A stretch of 64,000 nt of DNA. Source: an uncultured Marinobacter sp. Lineage in GTDB: Bacteria > Pseudomonadota > Gammaproteobacteria > Pseudomonadales > Oleiphilaceae. The DNA lies in NCBI RefSeq assembly GCF_946886895.1, contig NZ_CAMPJO010000008.1, positions 1-64,000 on the forward strand, written 5' to 3'. The number at the start of each line of letters is the position of its first letter. The first letter of the stretch is position 1. The translations under genes and the position numbers were made by a program. This document shows, piece after piece, positions 1 through 7,852 of this stretch. The notes under the pieces are model-generated. The model was not told where the DNA came from. It worked only from the letters and a program-made list of their open reading frames with translations, and made no database searches.

Positions 1-130
1 CCAACTTGACGGTGATCGGACACGCGGCACAGGTCATGTCAGGCACCGAGAGAGTTACTGTTTGAGACGCAGCCCAGGAGGACATGCTGAGCAAAGTGAG
101 GAACATGGCAAGTACAAACTGTTTACGCAT
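1..130 (-). CDS. merP: MerP, periplasmic mercury-binding protein (partial, C-terminus off the left edge)
   Basis: The first 43 residues are present. They begin with a Sec-type signal peptide (MRKQFVLAMFLTLLSMSSWA) followed by the HMA-domain metal site DMTCAACPITVK, whose two cysteines bind Hg(II) in MerP. In the family MerP takes Hg(II) in the periplasm and passes it to MerT. It lies 15 bp downstream of merT on the same strand, the usual merT-merP order. The rest of the gene and any merA lie outside the window. The motif makes the call firm. Confidence 0.9.
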   Translation of the reverse strand, partial: MRKQFVLAMFLTLLSMSSWAASQTVTLSVPDMTCAACPITVKL

Positions 131-145
131 GAGAAAAATCTCCGT

Positions 146-502
146 TTAGTAGAATAGAGGCAAAATGTAAGGGAACACTAATGCGACCAGTACCAGAGCC
201 GTAACTACCCAAAAGATCACCTTATAGGTCTTTCGGACTTGAGGGATCGCACACGTTTCACCGGGTGAGCATTGCTCTACAGGGCGATAGATTCGTCGCC
301 AGGCAAAGAACATGGCGACGGTGGCCGCGCCAATGAACAGCGGTCGATAGGGCTCCAAAGCTGTCAGGTTGCCGATCCAGGCACCGGAAACGCCCAGAGT
401 GATAAGTACCAATGGCCCGAGACAGCACGCCGAGGCGAGAAGTCCAGCCATGCCCCCGACAGCGAGAGAAGCACCTCCGGATTTAGATTTGAATTTCGAC
501 AT
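146..502 (-). CDS. merT: MerT, inner-membrane mercuric ion transporter
   Basis: A 118-residue protein with three hydrophobic segments. The first carries the adjacent cysteine pair of MerT (SACCLGP, C26-C27), and a second pair lies in the loop EQCSPGETC. MerT moves Hg(II) from MerP across the inner membrane to the cytoplasmic reductase. I chose the ATG at 502 because it gives the canonical MSKFKSK start just downstream of the mer promoter; an upstream in-frame extension to 628 would read through the operator and into merR. It is divergent from merR and is followed by merP. Confidence 0.93.
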   Translation of the reverse strand: MSKFKSKSGGASLAVGGMAGLLASACCLGPLVLITLGVSGAWIGNLTALEPYRPLFIGAATVAMFFAWRRIYRPVEQCSPGETCAIPQVRKTYKVIFWVVTALVLVALVFPYILPLFY

Positions 503-539
503 GACGCTGACACCTGTTACCCATGGACTCGATGAGATA

Positions 540-570
540 AAGTTACTTCCGTAGTCAAGTACGGAGTCAA
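540..570 (-). promoter_or_regulatory. merT promoter/operator (MerR-type, 19-bp spacer)
   Basis: Read on the minus strand there is a -35 TTGACT (570-565), a 19-bp spacer containing the dyad CCGTAC...GTACGG-like CCGTACTTGACTACGG, and a -10 TAACTT (545-540). The long spacer with a dyad inside it is the hallmark of MerR-activated promoters and closely resembles the Tn501 mer operator. MerR bound here would repress both directions and, with Hg(II), untwist the spacer to activate merTP. Confidence 0.9.
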
Positions 571-575
571 GCATC

Positions 576-1010
576 ATGTCGGGTAAAGCCAATTCAATGA
601 CTATTGGCGGCTTGGCCAAGGCGGCCAATGTAAATGTCGAGACGATCCGCTATTACCAGCGGCGAGGTCTGTTGTCGGAACCCAAACGACCTCTAGGTGG
701 TATTCGACGCTACGGTTCCGCCGATATTGATCGGCTGACATTTGTTAAAACGGCGCAGCAGCTGGGTTTCAGTCTCGACGAGGTCGGCGACCTTTTAAGG
801 TTGGAAGATGGCACTCACTGTCAGGAAGCCAGTGCGCTCGCCGAGCACAAGCTGAAGGATGTGCGTGAAAAGATCGAAAGGCTGGTCAAAATTGAGAAGG
901 CTCTGAGCGACATGGTCAGTCAATGCCACGCACGGCCGGACAGCATCGCGTGCCCGCTCATTGCATCTCTACATGAGGGAGACATTGGAACAAAAAGCCA
1001 AAGGGATTAG
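576..1010 (+). CDS. merR: MerR, Hg(II)-responsive transcriptional regulator
   Basis: A 144-residue MerR-family protein. The N-terminal winged helix-turn-helix (about 9-75) includes [13 protein letters not shown] long dimerisation helix and the metal-binding loop follow. The three Hg(II) ligands of MerR are present at the canonical positions C82, C117 and C126 (GTHCQEA and [14 protein letters not shown]), so it should be a true mercury sensor and not a copper or zinc MerR. It starts 6 bp from the operator dyad and is divergent from merT, as in Tn501/Tn21. No intact gene follows it for about 1.8 kb, and the next two genes are decayed, which suggests an old integration of a mer element. Confidence 0.94.
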   Translation: MSGKANSMTIGGLAKAANVNVETIRYYQRRGLLSEPKRPLGGIRRYGSADIDRLTFVKTAQQLGFSLDEVGDLLRLEDGTHCQEASALAEHKLKDVREKIERLVKIEKALSDMVSQCHARPDSIACPLIASLHEGDIGTKSQRD

Positions 1011-1101
1011 CTTCTGAACCAATCGACCTCTTGAGGCTCTACCCCGTCACTGCGGACACTACGAAAAGATAGGCAGATTTATCGAACCGAGGTGCGCGAA
1101 C

Positions 1102-1179
1102 GTTCGCTTTTGTTTAGCTGCTACGGTCGCAAAGCGAACATTCAGATTCGGGCGTAACGCCTGCGCTTTCTCAAAAGCG
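1102..1179. repeat. Hairpin-forming intergenic repeat
   Basis: GTTCGCTTT (1102-1110) pairs with AAAGCGAAC (1131-1139), and a second small hairpin follows (CGCTTT 1164-1169 with AAAGCG 1174-1179). The 17-mer GTTCGCTTTTGTTTAGC at 1102-1118 recurs exactly at 10239-10255, and a related form begins at 12155. A hairpin like the second one recurs at 10161-10177. These look like a small dispersed intergenic element confined here to the two accessory patches. Nothing else was recognised in 1011-1232. Confidence 0.6.
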
Positions 1180-1232
1180 GACATTCTGGAGGACCTCATT
1201 TTACTCTGTGGAGCTCTAATGACCCATGCACC

Positions 1233-1605
1233 GATTTTAGGGGATGGTTATGGAATGACCGACCTCAGAGCCTTCGCCTGGTCAAGCCTGGCGAGAAAGG
1301 ACGCGTTTTTGATTGGGAGTTTCTAAGGGTCTGGTCAACTGACGTCCGGATAGCTACGAACAGGGTCCCGTTTGTCGGAACGGCTGGAGCGGAAGCCCGA
1401 ACGGATTGGCAACTGGCCCCTCAGCCGCTGCCGGTATTTAACCAGACACTGGGGGGGAATCGGAGCGCCAGTTGCAACAACTCGGCCTGGCCAACCAGGT
1501 TAAGGACATTGCCTATCCGGGCGACAAAACGCCTAAGTCAACTGATCAGTTGCAGTCTGGCAGTGATCGTATTCTCCTGATTAAGTTGGCTTTCGGCTGT
1601 TGAGC
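1233..1605 (+). pseudogene. Decayed gene fragment resembling an LssY C-terminal domain
   Basis: One frame reads, without a plausible start codon, LWNDRPQSLRLVKPGEK, then FDWEFLRVWSTDVRIA and DWQLAPQPLPVFNQTLGG. After a frameshift near 1460 it continues as LQQLGLANQVKDIAYPGDK and ends SGSDRILLIKLAFGC before a stop at about 1605. The pattern (bases of name/record, 'L.LVKPG', 'LR.W.TDVR', a C-terminal LLI strand) resembles the LssY_C domain found behind DedA/PAP2 membrane phosphatases. That family match is from memory and is tentative; the frameshifted coding signature is visible directly. No upstream membrane domain is present. Confidence 0.4.
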
Positions 1606-1620
1606 CCGGACAACCGTGGT

Positions 1621-2775
1621 TCATGCCTGTGTTGTCTTATCTTTACCTGGTTGAATAGCCAGCCCGATCAGAGTCGGCACGCAGAAACCGGCCCCGCCGT
1701 AAAAGGTCAGGGTTGGCCCACCGTATTGCCACAGCACGCCAGCCAGCACACTTGCAACCAGCAAGGCAATGCCCGATACCAGATTGAAAAAGCCGAACGC
1801 GGTTCCGCGTTGGCTTTTCGGCGCCGCGTTCGCAACCATGGTTGCGAACAACCCTTGGGTCATGCCCATGTGGAACCCCCACACCACCGATCCGACCAGT
1901 GTCCAAAGCCAATGCTCTCCCAGTGGAAGGATGATATCGGCAACAATCAGCAGACCCAGCCCGATCATTAACAGAGGTTGGTGGTTGACCCGGTTGGCCA
2001 GTTTCCCGCAAGGGTAAGCCGAAACAGAGTAGGCAACATTCATGGTGACTAATACGATGGGCATCCAGGCGACAGCAAGCCCGTTTTTCGGCGCGAAGCA
2101 GAAGAAACGCCTCGCTGAAACGCGCTAGGGTGAAAATAGCGCCAAGGATTACGACCCACCAGTAAACACGATCGAGCTGGCGTAACGCATCCCGGCTGAT
2201 AGGATTCCGGCGCGCCTCGGTGACCGGTCGCTCGGGCTCGGAGACACCAAAAATCAGCAGACCGACCGCCAGTGCCGCGGGAATCGCCGCTACCCAGAAT
2301 ACCGCCTGGTAATCGTTGGCCCAGAGCAGCATCAACCCAATAGCGATTAACGGGCCTGCAAACGCACCACCGGTGTCGAGTGACTGCCGCAGGCCATAGC
2401 CTAATATCGTCAGTCCCTTGCGCCTGCCCAGATAGTCGCTTAGTGCGCCCAAAAAATTTTGGTGATCTGGGCCGTCGCCTCGGCCGCTCCCTCAATAAAC
2501 CCAATGGTCACCGCACTGACGCCAAGGACGGACAGCAGGTAAACCGGCAACAAGCTGTGAATCATCTCGGACGAGGCATCCATCAGCAGGCTTACCAAGG
2601 CCAGTATCCAGATTCCGGTGGGCAATCGGTGCTGGTCGACTCGGCCCTGGGTCTTCACACCTCGGATGCTGCGGTAGGGATTTGCATAGGGGAAGTGTCC
2701 AGATTCATTCGGACAACGAACGCAATGAGAGGGAAAACAACCCTGAAAGCATGGCTCATTACCGGCCACAATCAA
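1621..2775 (-). pseudogene. MFS transporter pseudogene (frameshifts plus internal deletion)
   Basis: Three overlapping frames together give one major-facilitator protein. The N-terminus (2775-2440) has the first membrane helix and VLGVSAVTIGFIEGAAEAT. After a frameshift near 2450 comes the family loop GALSDYLGRRKGLTILGYGL (2452 onward), and after another near 2060-2090 the C-terminal helices (2064-1621, ending GKDKTTQA). LGYGL is followed directly by RQSLDTGGAFAGP; in intact relatives about 50 residues (helices 3-4, with a RIGKG..RD loop) lie between, so there is also an in-frame internal deletion. Not functional. The substrate of the intact family is unknown to me. Confidence 0.8.
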
Positions 2776-2875
2776 GCTGGCCTCGAATCAGGCCAGGGTT
2801 CCCATCCTCGCCTCCCCCGACTTTGACAATTCCTTGACCTTACCACCACCTCTCCCTGACAGGGCCACCGCTAAC

Positions 2876-3349
2876 ATGCCCCTATTGTCAAACCGTATGC
2901 GATGTTTAGTGCACCTTTTCAGGACTCCATTATTTGTGAGATCAAACGCTTTTAATTCGCCGTTAAATCAAACCGTCGGCAGACAGGTCACCGGTTTTCT
3001 GGCTGCAGGCGGGCTGGCAACGGGTATCCACTGGGCTTCAATGGCGCTTCTTGTTCTGGCTGGACTGCCTGCACTGGCCGCAACCGCTATAGGAAGCATT
3101 TGTGGCGCAGTAACCAACTATTTTTTCCAGCGGCGACTGGCCTTTCCCGGGGCCGGTTCTCACCAAAAGACCGTCTGGCGTTACGTATTGTCGTGCCTGC
3201 TCGCGTGGGTAACCAATTTTGTTGTTTTTTCTTTCCTCCAACAGGGGCTGTTGCTGTCGGTCACTGTTTCCCAGCTCGCCACAACGGCAGTGCTGGCTCT
3301 ACTGAACTTTACCGTCTACCAGAGGTTGGTATTCCATGAAAAGACCTGA
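2876..3349 (+). CDS. GtrA-like membrane protein (putative lipid-linked sugar flippase)
   Basis: A small four-helix membrane protein with the GtrA-family pattern: RQVTGFLAAGGLATGIHW in helix 1, GAVTNYFFQRRLAF after helix 2, and NFTVYQRLVF at the end. In O-antigen and teichoic acid systems GtrA is thought to flip undecaprenyl-phosphate-linked sugars from the cytoplasmic to the periplasmic leaflet. It overlaps the next gene (a GtrB homologue) by 14 bp, which supports that partnership. The start is uncertain: ATGs at 2876 and 2897 and a TTG at 2834 are all possible, and no strong ribosome-binding site separates them. Confidence 0.85.
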   Translation: MPLLSNRMRCLVHLFRTPLFVRSNAFNSPLNQTVGRQVTGFLAAGGLATGIHWASMALLVLAGLPALAATAIGSICGAVTNYFFQRRLAFPGAGSHQKTVWRYVLSCLLAWVTNFVVFSFLQQGLLLSVTVSQLATTAVLALLNFTVYQRLVFHEKT

Positions 3350-4364
3350 TATTCAACCGGCCAACTTCGCCGGTAACCCGATTGTGTCCGTTGTAGTGCC
3401 CGTTTTTAACGAGCGCACGATGCTGCCCGTATTTCTGGATAGAGTGCTTCCCATACTCGACTCACTGACGGTAGATACCGAATTGGTGTTTGTTGACGAC
3501 GGAAGCGAAGACGGAAGCGCTAACTATCTTGCCAGCACTCTGGCCCAGCACAGCCACATGCGGTTGGTAAAACTCAGCCGTAACTTTGGCAAAGAAGCCG
3601 CTGTTACTGCTGGCCTGGAACATGCCACAGGCGATGCCGTCGTGGTGATTGATGCCGACCTGCAGGACCCGCCAGAGCACATTCAGGCAATGGTCGAGGC
3701 GTGGCAGTCGGGCTCTGATGTGGTGCTTATGCAGCGCCGTTCCAGGCAGGGCGAGTCTGTGATGAAACGCCTGAGCGCTCACTTTTTCTATCGACTGCTG
3801 AATTGCACCAGCCGTACCAACATTCCCGTCGATACCGGCGATTTCCGCCTGATGAGCCGCCGGGCAGTCGACGCATTGATGTCTCTGGGCGAACGTAACC
3901 GCTACATGAAAGGGCTTTTTGCCTGGATCGGCATGCCCACAGTAGTGCTTCAGTACGATCGCGCACCCCGGGCAGCGGGCGTCACCAAGTGGGACTATCC
4001 GGGACTGGTCGGACTTGCTCTGGAAGGGCTTACCTCATTCTCAACATCGCCCTTACGCTGGGCCACCGGCGCGGGCTTGATCGCTGCGACTCTGGGCGCC
4101 CTCTTCGGCGCCTGGATTGTGCTCAAAGCGACCATGCTGGGCGATGCAACCAGTGGTTATCCCTCGCTGGTGGCTATTATCACCTTTCTTGGCGGCATTC
4201 AGTTGCTGAGCATTGGCATCGTTGGCGAGTACGTCGGCAAGACCTACGTCGAAACGAAGCAGCGGCCCATCTATCTGACAGAGGAGGTTATCGAAAGCCG
4301 GCAAGCAAACAGCAAATCAGGCAACATCAGCAAAGGGCACTACCGCCATGCGAAGACTTCTTAG
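3336..4364 (+). CDS. GtrB/DPM1-type bactoprenol glycosyltransferase
   Basis: A 342-residue GT2 enzyme. The GT-A domain starts PIVSVVVPVFNER, carries VFVDDGSEDGS (nucleotide-binding Asp) and the metal-binding VVVIDADLQDPPEHI, and is followed by DTGDFRLMSRR. Two C-terminal membrane helices (about 240-315) anchor it, as in GtrB/ArnC/DPM1. The expected reaction is transfer of a sugar from a nucleotide donor to undecaprenyl phosphate on the cytoplasmic face. It overlaps gtrA (14 bp) and the ArnT-like gene (17 bp), so the three are very likely one translationally coupled unit. The sugar cannot be read from sequence. Confidence 0.9.
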   Translation: MKRPDIQPANFAGNPIVSVVVPVFNERTMLPVFLDRVLPILDSLTVDTELVFVDDGSEDGSANYLASTLAQHSHMRLVKLSRNFGKEAAVTAGLEHATGDAVVVIDADLQDPPEHIQAMVEAWQSGSDVVLMQRRSRQGESVMKRLSAHFFYRLLNCTSRTNIPVDTGDFRLMSRRAVDALMSLGERNRYMKGLFAWIGMPTVVLQYDRAPRAAGVTKWDYPGLVGLALEGLTSFSTSPLRWATGAGLIAATLGALFGAWIVLKATMLGDATSGYPSLVAIITFLGGIQLLSIGIVGEYVGKTYVETKQRPIYLTEEVIESRQANSKSGNISKGHYRHAKTS

Positions 4365-5823
4365 CCCCTGGTTTCTTGTCCTGGCAGCCATTCTGGCAAG
4401 TCGCTTTATCGGCATGGCGCTCTTTCCGTTCGCCGACACAACGGAGCCACGGTACGCTGAGATTGCACGCCTGATGGCCGAAACCGGTGACTGGATAACT
4501 CCCTGGTTTGAACCTGGCGTTCCGTTCTGGGGTAAACCACCCTTATCTTTCTGGGCACAAGCCGCCTCAATCAAGCTATTCGGGGTTTCCGAATTTGCCA
4601 TCCGGCTGCCAGCCTGGCTCGCCACCCTCGGCATTGTCTACCTGACCTGGCATTTTGCCTTGCTGCTCTGGGGGAAGGCAGCGGCTCGCTGGTCGGCGTT
4701 GGTGTTCTCGTCCATGGCCCTGACATACATCAGTGCCGGCGCGGTGATGACCGACGCCTTTCTGGTGCTCGGCACAACCTTGTCTTTAGTGAGTTTCGGT
4801 CTGGTTATGAATGGGCATGTCCGTTACTGGCGATCTCTGTTCTTCGTCGGTCTCGCCATTGGACTTTTAGCGAAAGGGCCACTAGCCCCGGTTCTGGTCG
4901 GCATCCCAATTGGCTTATGGTTTTTATTAATCCGCACATCACTGGCAAAGCTGAGACACTTCCCCTTGTTCTGGGGGAGCATCCTGACCGTCTGTGCCGT
5001 CCTGCCCTGGTACATTCTTGCCGAATGGAAAACCCCCGGCTTTCTCGACTACTTTATTATAGGCGAGCATTTCCGTCGTTTTGTTGATCCCGGTTGGGCG
5101 GGCGACCTTTATGGCTCGGCGCATGTTCAACCCAAAGGCATGATCTGGATTTTCTGGACCTGGGCCAGTTTTCCCTGGGGTATTATCGCCATCAGCGGTC
5201 TGGTTATTTCCTGGATCCGGCGGGGCACCGCCAGGGAATCAGTGCGTGCACTGCGCGACCCCGCACTGCTTTTCGTTTTACTGGCAACCATCAGTCCGCT
5301 GCTGTTCTTTTCCATGGCTGGCAATACACTCTGGACCTATGCACTCCCATCGTTACCGTTTTCCGCCATACTGATTGCCCGGTGGCTTATTAGTCTGGAT
5401 CTAGCATGGTTTAAAAGGTTCAGGTGGCCGCTGGCAGGAACCGTGCCGGTGCTGTTGACGATTTTTGTTGTACTCGTAACCCAAGGTGTCGCGACGCCGA
5501 AAACCGAGAAACAAATGGTTCTCAAATACCAGGAACTGGCGCAGGTTCAAAGCAGCCCGCTCTTCTATTTGGGCGACTTGCCTTTCTCTGCGAGATACTA
5601 TTCCAGGGGAACTGCTCAGGAGTTAGCACCTGAGGAACTGCCTGCGACGATAAGCAATTCAGAGTACGAAACCTACTTTATTGCCGTTCCGAAAAACTGG
5701 GAGCCAGTGTGGGCGGAACAATGGATCGAGGATGCCAGGACCGAAGCAATAAACCGGCGATATCGTCTGCTATCGTTCAGTGGGACTAATCATCGACAGG
5801 AACTGTCACAAAATGACCAGTAA
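4348..5823 (+). CDS. ArnT/PMT-like membrane glycosyltransferase
   Basis: A 491-residue polytopic GT-C protein with about ten helices. The first periplasmic loop has DTTEPRYAEIARLM, the acidic pair plus RY.E motif of ArnT and related PMT_2 transferases, then GVPFWGKPPLSFW. ArnT moves 4-amino-4-deoxy-arabinose from an undecaprenyl carrier to lipid A. Here the donor sugar is unknown, but the GtrA-GtrB-GT-C order is that of lipid A, LPS or O-antigen decoration. It is a little shorter than ArnT (about 550), with a reduced C-terminal periplasmic region. It overlaps the response regulator gene by 11 bp. Confidence 0.85.
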   Translation: MRRLLSPWFLVLAAILASRFIGMALFPFADTTEPRYAEIARLMAETGDWITPWFEPGVPFWGKPPLSFWAQAASIKLFGVSEFAIRLPAWLATLGIVYLTWHFALLLWGKAAARWSALVFSSMALTYISAGAVMTDAFLVLGTTLSLVSFGLVMNGHVRYWRSLFFVGLAIGLLAKGPLAPVLVGIPIGLWFLLIRTSLAKLRHFPLFWGSILTVCAVLPWYILAEWKTPGFLDYFIIGEHFRRFVDPGWAGDLYGSAHVQPKGMIWIFWTWASFPWGIIAISGLVISWIRRGTARESVRALRDPALLFVLLATISPLLFFSMAGNTLWTYALPSLPFSAILIARWLISLDLAWFKRFRWPLAGTVPVLLTIFVVLVTQGVATPKTEKQMVLKYQELAQVQSSPLFYLGDLPFSARYYSRGTAQELAPEELPATISNSEYETYFIAVPKNWEPVWAEQWIEDARTEAINRRYRLLSFSGTNHRQELSQNDQ

Positions 5824-6547
5824 ATCTTCCAATGCGTTGATTCAGACGCGGCTGCGCGTCCTGATTGTCGAGGACCAGAATGACCTCGCCGAGAACCTGT
5901 TCGAATTTCTGGGTGATGAGCACTACAGCCTTGACTACGCCGCCGATGGGCTCACCGCTCTGCATTTACTGGCAACCCAGAACTACGACGTTATTGTTCT
6001 GGATTTAATGCTTCCCGGCGTCAATGGCTTCGAGATTTGTCGTCGTATCCGCCAGGACCTGCAATGCCAAAAACCGGTCATTCTGATGACCGCACTCAGC
6101 GCGATCAAAGATAAAGAAAAAGGCTTTGAAATGGGGGCTGACGATTACCTGGTTAAACCGTTTGAGCTCAGAGAACTCCAACTGAGGATTGACGCCCTTC
6201 ATCGACGCTATAACCCGAGCCTGAAAGGGCTTCAGGCGGGCGAACTGCGATACGACCCCGGAACACTCAACGTTAACTATCGAGGCAAATCGGCCGAACT
6301 GTCGGGCACGCCCGCCAGGCTCTTTGAGCTGCTGATCCGCGCCTACCCAAGCTTGATCGGTCACGATGCCCTTTCAGAATCGATCTGGGGCGACGACATT
6401 GCGGACCACGCCGAAAATACTCTGCGCACCCACGTCTATGCACTGCGAAAAACTCTTGAGAAAGCATTCGGGGACGGCTTGATAAAAACCGTTCATGGTC
6501 GTGGCTATCGCCTGAACCTGCCAGGTGACGGCGAGGCGGAACGATGA
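5813..6547 (+). CDS. OmpR/PhoB-family response regulator
   Basis: A 244-residue two-domain regulator. The receiver domain (about 15-130) has VLIVEDQND (acid pocket), the phospho-acceptor D64 in VIVLDLMLPG and the switch lysine in DDYLVKPFELREL. The C-terminal winged helix binds DNA and ends in KTVHGRGYRLNLP, typical of PhoB/PmrA. I chose ATG 5813 for the AGGAA ten bases upstream; a GTG at 5780 would only add residues overlapping the previous gene. It overlaps the ArnT-like gene upstream and its sensor kinase downstream (ATGA), so regulator and target genes probably share one transcript. Confidence 0.93.
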   Translation: MTSKSSNALIQTRLRVLIVEDQNDLAENLFEFLGDEHYSLDYAADGLTALHLLATQNYDVIVLDLMLPGVNGFEICRRIRQDLQCQKPVILMTALSAIKDKEKGFEMGADDYLVKPFELRELQLRIDALHRRYNPSLKGLQAGELRYDPGTLNVNYRGKSAELSGTPARLFELLIRAYPSLIGHDALSESIWGDDIADHAENTLRTHVYALRKTLEKAFGDGLIKTVHGRGYRLNLPGDGEAER

Positions 6548-7824
6548 AGCAGCACTCGCTCTCCCGGCGCCTGTCGACCACAATCTTTGGCGTTATTGCC
6601 GTCACGGTTGCGGTTTCTATGGTGGCCGTGGAAGTATTCGTCAACGATGTGGAGGACACCATTCGGGGCCTGGAGCTGAAACTTGATGCCGAGTATTTCA
6701 CTCAGCAGATTTCAGAACCGACCTTCCAGACCTGGAAAACGGGTCGCCTTGACGTTTATTTCCTGCCGGAGGATTCGCCAGAGTCGATGCTGCCAAAGCA
6801 TCTGCTGAATCGTCCAGTCGGCTATTCCAATGAAATCGAGTTTGATGGGGTAACCAAAATACTAAACGTCGAGACGGTCGCCCAACCACCAGGCCGTCTC
6901 TACGTGTCTGAAGACATTACGATTATGGAAAACCGGGAATCCCTGATTCAGATCGTACTTCTTTCCCTGGCTGCCGGGCTCATGCTTGTAGGCTTGTTCG
7001 TGTCGAAATTTGCGTCCGCTCATCTGTTAAAACCCTTGAAGACCCTGACCAATGATGTGCTGGCCACCGAGCCAGGCGCGTCCATGGAGCGACTGTCACG
7101 TAACTATCGGCATCAGGAGTTCAATCAGATTGCAGACGCGTTCAATCGGTTCCTTTCGGCCATGGAGGCGGTGCTTGAACGGGAAAAGTCGTTCGTTAAA
7201 CTTGCCAGCCATGAACTCAGGACGCCTCTGGCCGTTATTCTGGGTGCACTGGATGTTCTGGAACAGCGCCAGACACTTTCGGAAGCGGACCAAAAAACGG
7301 TGAAACGAATCCGCAAGGCCACCCGCACAATGCGGGAAGACATAGAAATGCTATTGAGCATTGCCCGCGGACAACCGGAAATGGGCGACTCAGACAGAAT
7401 TGATGTGGTATCGGCCATCGGCGAAATCATTTCCGACATTAAGGATCTGAACCCGGCTTTTTACGGCCGAACGGTATTTCATCATGACCGGGATCACGTC
7501 ATCCTGAACTCTGAGCCCGCCCTCGTCAGAATGATTATTCGCAATCTGCTGCAGAACGCTCTGGGACACACCGAAGCCAACGTGCACATTGCTGTGGCTG
7601 ACCAGACCCTGCGAATTCAGGACTTCGGCAAAGGTCTTAACAAGTCGGTCATTGAGAACATTTCAGCCGTCAGCAGACCCGGAACCAGAAAGCTTGATCA
7701 AAGCAGCTTCGGCCTGCTGATCGTGCAACTCGCTTGTGAGCGCCTTAACTGGAGGTTTCAGGTGGAAAAATCGGACGCCGAGGGCACGGTCTTTCTGGTT
7801 TTAATGAAAGACCTCGTCAGCTAA
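6544..7824 (+). CDS. Sensor histidine kinase, PmrB/PhoQ-like architecture
   Basis: A 426-residue kinase. Two membrane helices (about 10-30 and 134-155) flank a periplasmic sensor domain of roughly 100 residues. A HAMP-like linker, HisKA (KLASHELRTPLAV, phospho-accepting H223) and HATPase follow, with the N box NLLQNALGH, then DFGKGL and FGLLIVQ. It pairs with the regulator that it overlaps by 4 bp. Linkage to sugar-transferase genes suggests it senses envelope stress, cations or cationic peptides, as PmrB and PhoQ do. That is inference: I see no diagnostic ExxE iron motif in the periplasmic loop. Confidence 0.9.
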   Translation: MKQHSLSRRLSTTIFGVIAVTVAVSMVAVEVFVNDVEDTIRGLELKLDAEYFTQQISEPTFQTWKTGRLDVYFLPEDSPESMLPKHLLNRPVGYSNEIEFDGVTKILNVETVAQPPGRLYVSEDITIMENRESLIQIVLLSLAAGLMLVGLFVSKFASAHLLKPLKTLTNDVLATEPGASMERLSRNYRHQEFNQIADAFNRFLSAMEAVLEREKSFVKLASHELRTPLAVILGALDVLEQRQTLSEADQKTVKRIRKATRTMREDIEMLLSIARGQPEMGDSDRIDVVSAIGEIISDIKDLNPAFYGRTVFHHDRDHVILNSEPALVRMIIRNLLQNALGHTEANVHIAVADQTLRIQDFGKGLNKSVIENISAVSRPGTRKLDQSSFGLLIVQLACERLNWRFQVEKSDAEGTVFLVLMKDLVS

Positions 7825-7852
7825 CAGCCTGCTGGCCCGCCGGCGCTAATGC

